This document shows positions 1 through 6,213 of a stretch of 9,545 nucleotides of DNA, one piece after another; within the stretch, counting starts at the first letter, position 1, and the number at the start of each line of letters is the position of its first letter. The notes below the pieces were generated by a model that was not told the origin of the DNA, did not search any database, and saw only the letters and a list, made by a program, of their open reading frames with translations. The DNA lies in the NCBI GenBank assembly GCA_003647435.1, contig QMMV01000049.1:1-9545 (forward strand), in the 5' to 3' direction. The DNA is from Deltaproteobacteria bacterium (GTDB lineage Bacteria > Desulfobacterota > Desulfobacteria > Desulfobacterales > C00003060). The translations under genes were made by a program, and so were the position numbers.

Positions 1-65
1 CCAGTCTCCAATCGGATGGCCTGTCCGCTCCGTATGTCTGTTTTTTAAAAGAGCTAAAGTGTTAC
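1..65 (-). repeat. Modular repeat copy A (L-core-R arrangement, minus orientation)
   Basis: Read on the minus strand, this copy starts with gtaacactttagctctttt (module L). It passes through a near-palindromic core (cggacaggccatccg) and ends with attggagac (module R). It matches copy B (478-530) in 49 of 53 positions as an inverted repeat, and copy C (2481-2527) in 43 of 47 positions. It may extend beyond the left edge of the window. Non-coding. Confidence 0.85.
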
Positions 66-128
66 GATTTGTCAAAAAACGTTTTAGACCAAGCGAAAAG
101 GGATTTGGGCAACAGGCCGTTAAATATT

Positions 129-156
129 AACATACCATTTTGCCCTTTATTGTCAA
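129..156 (-). promoter_or_regulatory. Possible sigma-70-type promoter firing leftward
   Basis: On the minus strand there is a perfect -35 hexamer TTGACA (plus positions 151-156). A 16-bp spacer follows, then TATGTT (129-134), which matches the -10 consensus in four of six positions. It would transcribe leftward through repeat copy A and out of the window. No target gene is visible and the region is AT-rich, so a chance match is quite possible. Confidence 0.2.
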
Positions 157-209
157 CGAAATTTGAGTTAAGAGAACCCCCGACCCGCAAGGAAAGTATT
201 TTGCTTGAG

Positions 210-347
210 CCCGAATTTCGCAAGTGTATGTGGAAAAGGTGCCCCGTCCTATCATTGCGAGCGACAGCGAAGCAATCTCTCGCGGACTGGATTGCTTTAT
301 CGTTTTGTTCCTTGCGATGACATTTTGAGACCTTTGCGAAATTCGGG
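210..347. repeat. Nested inverted repeat enclosing a short dispersed-type palindrome
   Basis: A perfect 14-bp inverted pair (cccgaatttcgcaa at 210-223, its complement at 334-347) encloses a degenerate palindrome at 252-320. The palindrome's arms are tcattgcgag... and ...cttgcgatga, with agcaatc and gattgct further in. The attgcgag/gaagcaatc type is familiar as a dispersed palindromic repeat in many environmental proteobacterial genomes; that statement is from memory. The arrangement looks like a small repeat inserted inside, or carried by, a larger palindromic unit. Non-coding. Confidence 0.65.
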
Positions 348-477
348 TTGAATTATACAACAATGATGATTATACTGAAAGCTTAGCTCGCTTAGCTCAC
401 AATTGGAATGCTGGAAACAATGGACACGTAGTGAAGCTTGCGCTCATAATGGGCACCAAGGGATTTTTATTTTGTCC

Positions 478-561
478 GTAACACTTTAGCTCTTTTAAAA
501 ACCAGGCATACGGAACGGACAGGCTATCCGCAATAATATTTTCAAAAATCTAAACTGATAC
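478..561 (+). repeat. Modular repeat copy B (L-core-X arrangement)
   Basis: Positions 478-530 are the inverted partner of copy A (49/53 identical) and contain module L and the palindromic core. After the core this copy does not carry module R. It has a different 31-bp module X (caataatatttt... to ...ctgatac, 531-561). X recurs in copy D at 2707-2737 with one mismatch. Copy B is the left flank of the ClpX-like gene. Confidence 0.85.
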
Positions 562-684
562 TTTTGTCCAATATTCCGTCATTCCGTGATAGAGGCTGCA
601 ACAGCGGAAATAAGTAGCTGTAATTTCAATGGCTTGTAGGAATTCCGAAACATAAAATCATACGATGAGGAAATTCTAATATCG

Positions 685-2457
685 ATGCGAAAGCGAGAAG
701 CAATGACTCAAAAGGACCGAAAATTCCCAGACCCCAGAGAGATCGAAAAGGAGATCAGCCAATTTTTGTCAGAGAAATTTGGCGGCCGCGTAAAGTTGAT
801 ATCTCCTGTTGTTATTCCCGCAGAGGCTCCTGATCAGAAAGAAGAAAAACCCCGGAAGCAGAAAAAGATCGATTTTTCGTTAAAGCCCGAGGAGCTTGAG
901 GCCTACCTTGACCAGTACGTCGTGAAACAGTCCGAGGCAAAGGCAATTCTGGCTACCAAGATATGTACTCATTTTCATCGAATCAAACAGGCACGGTCAT
1001 CCAATGGGGAAGATGATGCCATAGTCGGGAACATCAAAAACAATATTCTCATGATAGGCCCCACAGGCGTCGGCAAGACTTACATGATTAAACTGATTGC
1101 CGACAAAATTGGCGTACCTATGGTCAAAGGGGATGCCACAAAGTTCAGTGAGACCGGCTACGTGGGCGGTGACGTTGAAGATCTGGTGCGGGATTTAGTC
1201 CGCGAAGCCGATAACGACATCAAGCTGGCCCAGTATGGCATCATCTATATCGATGAAATCGATAAAATCGCCTCCAGCAGAAATCTCGTTGGCCCTGATG
1301 TTTCCCGCACGGGTGTTCAGCGTGCACTCCTTAAGCCCATGGAGGAAACTGATATAGACCTCAGGGTACCCCATGATCCGATATCCATGCTTGAGGAAAT
1401 TGAGCGTTACAGAAAAACCGGAAAGCGGAAGAAACATTATATCAATACAAAGAACATTCTGTTCATCATGAGCGGTGCATTCAACGATCTTGCAGAGATC
1501 ATCAAAAAACGCATGGTGGATCAAGGGATAGGTTTTGGCGCGGCTATCAGGAGCCGGTCAGATTCAATCGAGTATCTAAAACATGTTAAACCTGAAGATC
1601 TGATCAAGTACGGGTTCGAGTCTGAATTTATTGGTAGGCTTCCCGTAATTTCAGTTTTTGAGAAACTCACCGAAGATGACCTTTTTGCCATCTTGAAGAA
1701 CCCGAACAATCCCATCATCTTGAGCAAGAAGCTTGATTTTAAGGCTTACAATATAGCGGTTAAATTTGATGATGGGGCGCTCAGGGAAATTGCCCGCCTT
1801 GCCTATAAGGATGGCACAGGGGCACGAGGCCTCACGAGTGTAATTGAAAAAATCCTGATAAAACTTGAAAAGAGACTCCCATCGACAGGTATAAAGAAAG
1901 TTCCGGTCACAGAAGAAGTGGTAAAAGACCCTGAAAGTGCGCTCAAGAAAATACTGTCTGTATCAAACCGCTCCTGGCGAGAGAAAACTTACGAAAAGCT
2001 TGCGCAGCAGGAAAAGGAATCGATCAAACAATATGTAACACACCACTCTGCCATGCTGACTGAAAAATATGGCATAGAGCTTACCCCATCCCGAATTGAC
2101 CTCATTGCAGAAATTTATGGATCCGGGACTTCAGATGTTGCGGCCGTTATAAAAAAAATCAAAAACTACCGTGATCAGATTAAGAATATGGAGGCTTACT
2201 TTCATAAGACACATGCTCTTAATATTATCTTGGACCAGGATTGTATAGACTTAATTATCCTGCGGATGAACTCTTCTCCGACAGCTTTGGGAGAATTTTA
2301 CAAAGAGCTGACCAGCAAGTTTGAATATGGCTTTAAACTTATTCGCGACCGTACTGGTCAAACCACGTTTGTGATTACAAAGGAAGGACTGGAAAACCCC
2401 CAACAGTTTCTCGATGACCTGGTAAAAGAGTCGTATGTAAAGGATGATCCTTCGTAA
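685..2457 (+). CDS. ClpX-like AAA+ protein unfoldase, variant without zinc-binding domain and with C-terminal extension
   Basis: This 590-residue protein is clearly related to ClpX, the hexameric ATPase that unfolds proteins and feeds them to the ClpP peptidase in the cytoplasm. Visible motifs are Walker A GPTGVGKT (125-132), pore loop GYVG (158-161), Walker B IIYIDEID (186-193), an RKH-like second pore loop (RKKH, 248-251), the ClpP-docking IGF loop (GIGFG, 281-285), arginine finger EFIGRLP (314-320) and sensor 2 GARGL (379-383). Standard ClpX is about 420 residues with a Cys4 zinc-binding N-terminus. Here the N-terminus (1-65) has no cysteines and is rich in charged residues. Residues from about 425 to 590 are an extension I cannot assign; 512-582 vaguely resembles a second AAA+ lid. 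ATG 685 is preceded by gagg at 667-670 with long spacing; ATG 703 is an alternative start. No ClpP gene is nearby. I infer a paralogue specialised in substrate choice, not the housekeeping ClpX. Confidence 0.85.
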   Translation: MRKREAMTQKDRKFPDPREIEKEISQFLSEKFGGRVKLISPVVIPAEAPDQKEEKPRKQKKIDFSLKPEELEAYLDQYVVKQSEAKAILATKICTHFHRIKQARSSNGEDDAIVGNIKNNILMIGPTGVGKTYMIKLIADKIGVPMVKGDATKFSETGYVGGDVEDLVRDLVREADNDIKLAQYGIIYIDEIDKIASSRNLVGPDVSRTGVQRALLKPMEETDIDLRVPHDPISMLEEIERYRKTGKRKKHYINTKNILFIMSGAFNDLAEIIKKRMVDQGIGFGAAIRSRSDSIEYLKHVKPEDLIKYGFESEFIGRLPVISVFEKLTEDDLFAILKNPNNPIILSKKLDFKAYNIAVKFDDGALREIARLAYKDGTGARGLTSVIEKILIKLEKRLPSTGIKKVPVTEEVVKDPESALKKILSVSNRSWREKTYEKLAQQEKESIKQYVTHHSAMLTEKYGIELTPSRIDLIAEIYGSGTSDVAAVIKKIKNYRDQIKNMEAYFHKTHALNIILDQDCIDLIILRMNSSPTALGEFYKELTSKFEYGFKLIRDRTGQTTFVITKEGLENPQQFLDDLVKESYVKDDPS

Positions 2458-2466
2458 ATTGAAAGG

Positions 2467-2529
2467 TATAACTCCAGCCCTTTCAAAAAACAGACATACA
2501 GAACGGATAGGCCATCCGATTGGAGACCG
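2467..2529 (+). repeat. Modular repeat copy C (L-core-R arrangement)
   Basis: Positions 2481-2527 match copy A as an inverted repeat in 43 of 47 positions: part of module L, the core cggataggccatccg and module R attggagac. The outer L end (about 2467-2480) has diverged, keeping roughly 17 of 23 positions against gtaacactttagctcttttaaaa counted over the whole L end. The 24 bases at 2504-2527 are perfectly inverted at 2683-2706. Confidence 0.8.
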
Positions 2530-2706
2530 TCTCAAACTCGAGCCTAACTGAGCGTAAAGAAAAAACAGCGCTTAGAAGTTCAAATAAGATCCATTCGGTC
2601 ACAATATCAGTTATCGTCAAGGGCGAATATTCACCCTACTGTTTTTTCTCAACGCTCACTAATGCTCTCAGACAGTGAGCCAGTCTCCAATCGGATGGCC
2701 TATCCG
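2504..2706. repeat. 203-nt imperfect palindrome downstream of the ClpX-like gene
   Basis: The outer arms are a perfect 24-bp inverted pair (2504-2527 and 2683-2706). Inner arms pair 2550-2568 with 2639-2657 (17 of 19), each containing aaaaaacag or its complement. The 70-nt loop contains a further small palindrome at 2620-2637 (agggcgaatattcaccct, 16 of 18 symmetrical). It is built from repeat modules C and D facing each other, like a MITE-style or REP-pair element. It could act as an RNA hairpin at the 3' end of the ClpX-like transcript. Confidence 0.75.
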
Positions 2707-2772
2707 CAATAATATTTTCAACAATCTAAACTGATACCCCGGGTCTATTTTTTCAAAGAGCTAAAGTGTTAC
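2683..2772 (-). repeat. Modular repeat copy D (L-X-core-R when read on the minus strand)
   Basis: Reading the plus strand, this copy has module R plus core (2683-2706), module X (2707-2737, one mismatch to 531-561), 16 unmatched bases, and the end of module L (2754-2772, 18 of 19 to 47-65). On the minus strand the order is therefore L-X-core-R, whereas copy B is L-core-X. A fragment of X (caacaatctaaact, 2719-2732) recurs just downstream at 2773-2786 with one change. Confidence 0.75.
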
Positions 2773-2782
2773 CAACAATCTG

Positions 2783-2794
2783 AACTTATAAGTT
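2783..2794. promoter_or_regulatory. Perfect 12-bp palindrome just upstream of ahbC
   Basis: The sequence aacttataagtt is a perfect palindrome ending 18 bp before the ahbC start and directly preceding its aaaagg ribosome-binding site (2797-2802). Its central ttataa could also serve as a -10 element, although no matching -35 is visible. It could be an operator for the heme genes or a chance AT-rich palindrome. It does not resemble a Fur box or the CRP/FNR-type ttgtga half-sites. Confidence 0.3.
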
Positions 2795-2812
2795 GAAAAA
2801 GGTTTTGCATCC

Positions 2813-4003
2813 ATGATTGGCATATCTAAACTGTACTGCGGCGCGGTTGAGCCGTCCGACGCCCTGCGTTATGGTCGCACATCGGACCAGCTTCCATCCC
2901 ATCTACTACAATTTTCCAAGGACAAGCGTCCTGTAATCGTCTGGAATGTGACCTCCAGATGCAATCTGAAGTGTATCCATTGCTACGCCAAGGCCAGTGA
3001 AAGCCCGGTTAACAATGAATTGACCACCGAGGAGGGGAAAAGGCTTCTGGATGATCTGGCACAGTTTGGAGTACCGGTGGTTCTGTTCTCCGGAGGCGAA
3101 CCTCTTATGCGCAACGATCTCTTAGAGCTTGCCGCTTATGCCGTAGAGCACGGAATGCGCGCCGTGATCTCTACTAACGGCACCTTGATTTCCGCCGAAA
3201 AGGCCCGCTTGCTCAAAGAGATCGGGCTTTCCTATGTGGGTATAAGCATAGACGGCATGGAAGAGACTAACGACCGGTTTCGAGGAGTGAAAGGGGCTTT
3301 TAAGGCCGCTATAGCCGGTATACAGAATTGCCAAGATGCTGGCATCAAGGTAGGGCTTCGTTTTACAATAAACAAACTCAACGTCGGAGAAATTCCCGCC
3401 ATTTTCGATCTCCTGGAAGATATGGATATCCCCCGTGTATGTTTCTATCACCTGGTATATGCCGGACGTGGCTCCAAGCTCATTGAACAGGATCTCTCCC
3501 ACGAGGAAACCCGGGCTGCTGTCGATCTTATTATGGAGCGGACCAAGGATCTTTATGACCGCGGCAAGCAAAAAGAGGTACTCACGGTAGACAACCATGC
3601 AGACGGACCGTATGTATATTTACGCCTCCTTAAAGAGGATCCAGAGAGAGCAGCAAAAGTCCTTGAACTCCTTAAATGGAACGAGGGGAACAATTCGGGA
3701 AGAGGAATCGGCTGTGTGAGCTGGGATGGAGAAATCCACGCTGATCAGTTCTGGCGTCATTACAGCTTTGGCAATGTAAGGAAGCGGCCTTTCAGTGAGG
3801 TGTGGACAGATTTAGCTAATCCCCTCATGAAAGCGCTGAAAAATAAGAAGAAATACGTAAAGGGCCGATGCGGCAGGTGCCGATGGCTCGATATCTGTGC
3901 AGGTAATTTCAGGGTTCGCGCCGAAGCTGTAACAGGAGACATATGGGCGCCGGATCCTGCATGTTATCTTACGGATAAAGAAATCGGGATACAGAACGCC
4001 TGA
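2813..4003 (+). CDS. ahbC: AhbC, 12,18-didecarboxysiroheme deacetylase (radical SAM)
   Basis: In the siroheme-dependent heme pathway this cytoplasmic radical SAM enzyme removes the two acetate side chains of 12,18-didecarboxysiroheme to give Fe-coproporphyrin III. The 396-residue protein has the family's characteristic N-terminus (MIGISKLYCG...EPSDALRYGR). The radical SAM cluster motif CxxxCxxC is at C50, C54 and C57, and an SAM-binding GGEP follows. The C-terminal SPASM-like cysteines are C301, C353, C356, C362 and C384, which would hold an auxiliary Fe-S cluster. ATG 2813 has aaaagg 10 bp upstream. It is followed after 101 bp by hemB and then ahbD, so pathway context supports the call strongly. 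The paralogue ahbD shares the fold, but this N-terminal leader distinguishes AhbC. Confidence 0.93.
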   Translation: MIGISKLYCGAVEPSDALRYGRTSDQLPSHLLQFSKDKRPVIVWNVTSRCNLKCIHCYAKASESPVNNELTTEEGKRLLDDLAQFGVPVVLFSGGEPLMRNDLLELAAYAVEHGMRAVISTNGTLISAEKARLLKEIGLSYVGISIDGMEETNDRFRGVKGAFKAAIAGIQNCQDAGIKVGLRFTINKLNVGEIPAIFDLLEDMDIPRVCFYHLVYAGRGSKLIEQDLSHEETRAAVDLIMERTKDLYDRGKQKEVLTVDNHADGPYVYLRLLKEDPERAAKVLELLKWNEGNNSGRGIGCVSWDGEIHADQFWRHYSFGNVRKRPFSEVWTDLANPLMKALKNKKKYVKGRCGRCRWLDICAGNFRVRAEAVTGDIWAPDPACYLTDKEIGIQNA

Positions 4004-4104
4004 TGCATCATGTGTGGTGTGACAGGCCATGCAGGATGGAGGATTTTTCTTCAGCCATCCGGTATCCAGCCTCCGGCATCCAAAACCAAAGCAAGGAGTA
4101 GTCT
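4004..4104 (+). other. ahbC-hemB intergenic segment with small hairpin
   Basis: This 101-bp gap contains a 6-bp stem ggatgg (4034-4039) and ccatcc (4055-4060) with a 15-nt loop. Two near-identical 9-mers follow, ccggtatcc (4059-4067) and ccggcatcc (4073-4081). There is no U-tract after the stem, so it is unlikely to terminate transcription; it may be an RNA-processing or pausing structure. The strong aaggag site at 4093-4098 serves hemB. Confidence 0.35.
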
Positions 4105-5079
4105 ATGCTTTTCCCTGATTACAGACCAAGGCGACTGCGGCAAAATGAGAACTTCAGGCGGATGATCCGGGAAACCGAGCTATCTGTTGATGATCTCATC
4201 TACCCCATTTTTGTCATAGAAGGCAAAGGGATTAAAAATCCGATCCCATCCATGCCGGGACACTACCAGTTTTCGATAGACAATGCCGTAAAAGAAGTTC
4301 AGGAAGCCCGCGATCATTGTATACCTGCCGTGATGTTGTTTGGGATCCCTGATAAGAAAGATCCGCTTGGCACCGGTGCTTATGCAAAAGATGGAATCGT
4401 GCAAAAAGCCGTCAGAGCCATTAAAGCCAAGGTTGAAGATATATTAATCATAACAGATGTCTGTCTTTGCGAGTATACCGACCACGGCCATTGCGGTGTA
4501 GTAAACAAGGGGATCATAGAAAACGATGCCACCCTGGATCTGCTGGCGCGTATAGCCCTGTCGCATGCCAGGGCCGGGGCGGACATGGTAGCCCCCTCCG
4601 ATATGATGGACGGGCGTATTGCAGAAATACGTAACAGCCTTGATGAGAACGGTTTTGAAATGACACCCATTATGTCCTATGCTGCCAAATATTGTTCCGC
4701 ATTCTATTACCCTTTTCGCCAGGCCGCTCAATCGGCGCCAAGATTCGGAGACCGGCGAACCTATCAGATGGACCCCGCAAACAGCCTGGAAGCCATTCGG
4801 GAAGTCACTATGGATGTGGAAGAAGGCGCCGATATTATCATGGTGAAACCAGCCATACCTTATTTGGATATTATCTATAGAGCTCGAGAAGAGATCGACC
4901 TACCACTGGCAGCATATAATGTGAGTGGAGAGTTTGCGATGATCAAAGCTGCGGACAAACTCGGCTGGCTGGACGGGAAAAAAGTCATGATGGAAACACT
5001 TCTTGCCATAAAACGCGCCGGTGCAGATATGATTCTCACCTATTTTGCCAAGGAGGCGGCAAGAGAACTGACCTCATGA
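4105..5079 (+). CDS. hemB: Porphobilinogen synthase (delta-aminolevulinate dehydratase)
   Basis: HemB condenses two molecules of 5-aminolevulinate to porphobilinogen, the committed pyrrole of all tetrapyrroles, in the cytoplasm. The 324-residue length is normal. The zinc-site signature DVCLCEYTDHGHCG supplies C120, C122 and C130, so this is a zinc-type enzyme. Two active-site lysines are visible: K195 in SYAAKYCSAFYYPFR and K248 in IMVKPAIPYLD, the latter forming the Schiff base with substrate. APSDMMDGR (163-171) is also typical. ATG 4105 lies 6 bp after a strong aaggag. The stop codon overlaps the start of ahbD (ATGA), implying translational coupling. Its place between two late-pathway genes matches what I recall of heme clusters in Desulfovibrio and related sulfate reducers. 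Confidence 0.97.
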   Translation: MLFPDYRPRRLRQNENFRRMIRETELSVDDLIYPIFVIEGKGIKNPIPSMPGHYQFSIDNAVKEVQEARDHCIPAVMLFGIPDKKDPLGTGAYAKDGIVQKAVRAIKAKVEDILIITDVCLCEYTDHGHCGVVNKGIIENDATLDLLARIALSHARAGADMVAPSDMMDGRIAEIRNSLDENGFEMTPIMSYAAKYCSAFYYPFRQAAQSAPRFGDRRTYQMDPANSLEAIREVTMDVEEGADIIMVKPAIPYLDIIYRAREEIDLPLAAYNVSGEFAMIKAADKLGWLDGKKVMMETLLAIKRAGADMILTYFAKEAARELTS

Positions 5080-6131
5080 CTAACCAGAAGCAAGAAATAC
5101 GGCTTGTAGCCTGGGAGGTCACCACAAACTGCAACCTTTCCTGTGTTCATTGCCGTGCAGCAGCCGGCAGGGAACACCATTCGGATGAGTTCGACACTCA
5201 GGCCTGTTTTCAAGTCATTGACAGGATATGTGAGGTTGGCAACCCCGTAATCATCCTTACAGGGGGTGAGCCACTTCTTCGTCCAGACATCATGGAGATC
5301 GCTCGCTACGGTACAGAAAAGGGGCTTCGCATGGTGATGGGGACTAATGGTACGCTCATCACCAAGACCAATGCAAAACAGATGGTGGCTGCCGGCATTC
5401 AGCGGGTCAGCATCAGCCTTGACGGGGCCACGGCCGGAACACATGACCAATTTCGGCAGGTGAAAGGGGCCTTCGATGGGGCATTGCGCGGAATCCGCCA
5501 CGTCAAAGAATGTGGCCTTGATTTCCAAATCAATACCACCATCACGCAGCAAAACCTCGAGGAGATTCCAAATATCCAGCAACTCGCCGTCGAACTTGGT
5601 GCGGTCGCCCACCATATATTTCTTCTGGTCCCAACAGGGAGGGGAAAATATATTGTAGACAGAGCCATCTCTGCAGAACAATACGAAGAAACCCTCAACT
5701 GGTTTTACGAGCAGAGGAACAAGGTCCCCCTTCAGTTGAAAGCCACCTGCGCCCCTCACTATTACAGGATATTGAGGCAGCGGGCCCGCCAGGAAGGGAA
5801 GCAGGTTACATTTCAAAGTCATGGTCTCGATGCGGTAACGCGGGGTTGTCTTGGTGGAATCAGTTTTTGTTTCATATCGCACACAGGGGTTGTTCAGCCA
5901 TGTGGTTTTCTCGATATTAACTGCGGCAATGTAAGACAAACCCGGTTCTCACGGATATGGAATGAATCAGAAGTCTTCAATACGTTGAGAGACTATGATA
6001 AGCTGAAGGGAAAGTGCGGCAGGTGCGAATACCGGAATGTCTGCGGAGGGTGTCGTGCCAGGGCCTATGAAGCCACAGGTGATTATATGGCCGAAGAGCC
6101 CCTTTGTATGTATCAACCGAGAGAGAATTGA
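5076..6131 (+). CDS. ahbD: AhbD, heme synthase of the siroheme pathway (radical SAM, SPASM)
   Basis: AhbD performs the last step of the alternative heme pathway, oxidative decarboxylation of two propionates of Fe-coproporphyrin III to vinyl groups, giving heme b. The 351-residue protein begins with a short strand and the radical SAM motif CNLSCVHC (C19, C23, C26), followed by GGEPL. The C-terminal half carries nine cysteines in SPASM arrangement: C258, C265, C276, C283, C314, C317, C323, C326 and C344. ATG 5076 overlaps the hemB stop by 4 bp. The nearest aggagg (5051-5056) is 19 bp away, so translation is probably coupled to hemB. The family also includes other SPASM enzymes (peptide maturases, NirJ), but adjacency to ahbC and hemB makes AhbD by far the likeliest. 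Confidence 0.93.
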   Translation: MTNQKQEIRLVAWEVTTNCNLSCVHCRAAAGREHHSDEFDTQACFQVIDRICEVGNPVIILTGGEPLLRPDIMEIARYGTEKGLRMVMGTNGTLITKTNAKQMVAAGIQRVSISLDGATAGTHDQFRQVKGAFDGALRGIRHVKECGLDFQINTTITQQNLEEIPNIQQLAVELGAVAHHIFLLVPTGRGKYIVDRAISAEQYEETLNWFYEQRNKVPLQLKATCAPHYYRILRQRARQEGKQVTFQSHGLDAVTRGCLGGISFCFISHTGVVQPCGFLDINCGNVRQTRFSRIWNESEVFNTLRDYDKLKGKCGRCEYRNVCGGCRARAYEATGDYMAEEPLCMYQPREN

Positions 6132-6196
6132 GCTGGCGTCCAGAGATTACCATTAGTTCTTGACGAACCCTGATTTTTATATTAGGTGTCAGACTC

Positions 6197-6203
6197 GGAG
6201 GGA
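6197..6203 (+). promoter_or_regulatory. Ribosome-binding site deciding the start of the CBS-ACT gene
   Basis: The purine-rich ggaggga lies 10 bp before ATG 6214. This supports that start over the in-frame TTG at 6160, which has no comparable site and would add 18 residues unlike the family's N-terminus. Confidence 0.7.
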
Positions 6204-6213
6204 GAAAGATTAT

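Larger units (their letters stand above)
1..684. other. Gene-free, repeat-rich region upstream of the ClpX-like gene
   Basis: No open frame here resembles a protein; the short ones run through repeat DNA. The stretch contains repeat copy A (1-65), a spacer (66-477) with nested inverted repeats, repeat copy B (478-561) and a leader of about 120 bp before the ClpX-like start. A 9-bp direct tandem duplication, gcttagctc twice, lies at 381-398. The stretch 562-684 shows no clear promoter or terminator; it only has a doubled attccgt at about 574-590. A non-coding RNA cannot be excluded from sequence alone. Confidence 0.6.
478..2772. mobile_element. Candidate inverted-repeat-bounded unit carrying the ClpX-like gene
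   Basis: The 18-mer gtaacactttagctcttt at 478-495 occurs as a perfect inverted copy at 2755-2772. The two enclose about 2.3 kb containing only the ClpX-like gene and further repeat copies. The geometry resembles a cargo gene between terminal inverted repeats. Against this, no transposase is present and no target-site duplication is visible at the borders. A third copy of the 18-mer lies at 48-65, so the pair may simply be two members of a dispersed intergenic repeat family. The call is speculative. Confidence 0.25.
2458..2812. other. Repeat-rich intergenic region between the ClpX-like gene and ahbC
   Basis: These 355 bases carry no credible gene. They hold repeat copy C, a 203-nt imperfect palindrome, repeat copy D and the ahbC leader. 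The palindrome begins about 45 bp after the ClpX-like stop codon and could fold into a large RNA hairpin, but I see no U-tract typical of an intrinsic terminator. The promoter of the heme genes should lie in or just after copy D; no convincing -35/-10 pair is visible. Confidence 0.6.

Noticed and set aside
69..363. Open frames on both strands (69-320 plus, 127-363 minus)
   Set aside because: They run through the attgcgag-type palindrome and the nested inverted repeats, have no ribosome-binding site and give low-complexity translations with no family resemblance.
1..2772. CRISPR array
   Set aside because: The repeats are few, irregularly spaced, in both orientations and modular, with no uniform repeat-spacer pattern and no cas genes.
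3122..3598. 158-codon minus-strand frame
   Set aside because: Antisense shadow of ahbC with no recognisable motif.
5040..5939. 299-codon open frame on the minus strand
   Set aside because: It lies antisense to ahbD, whose radical SAM and SPASM motifs are intact; the antisense translation shows no domain and has no start signal.
6160..6188. Possible promoter TTGACG before the CBS-ACT gene
   Set aside because: No -10 hexamer is found at 16-18 bp spacing; tatatt lies only 13 bp away.
6160..6213. TTG at 6160 as start of the CBS-ACT gene
   Set aside because: ATG 6214 has a good ggaggga site 10 bp upstream and gives the expected CBS N-terminus; the TTG has neither.
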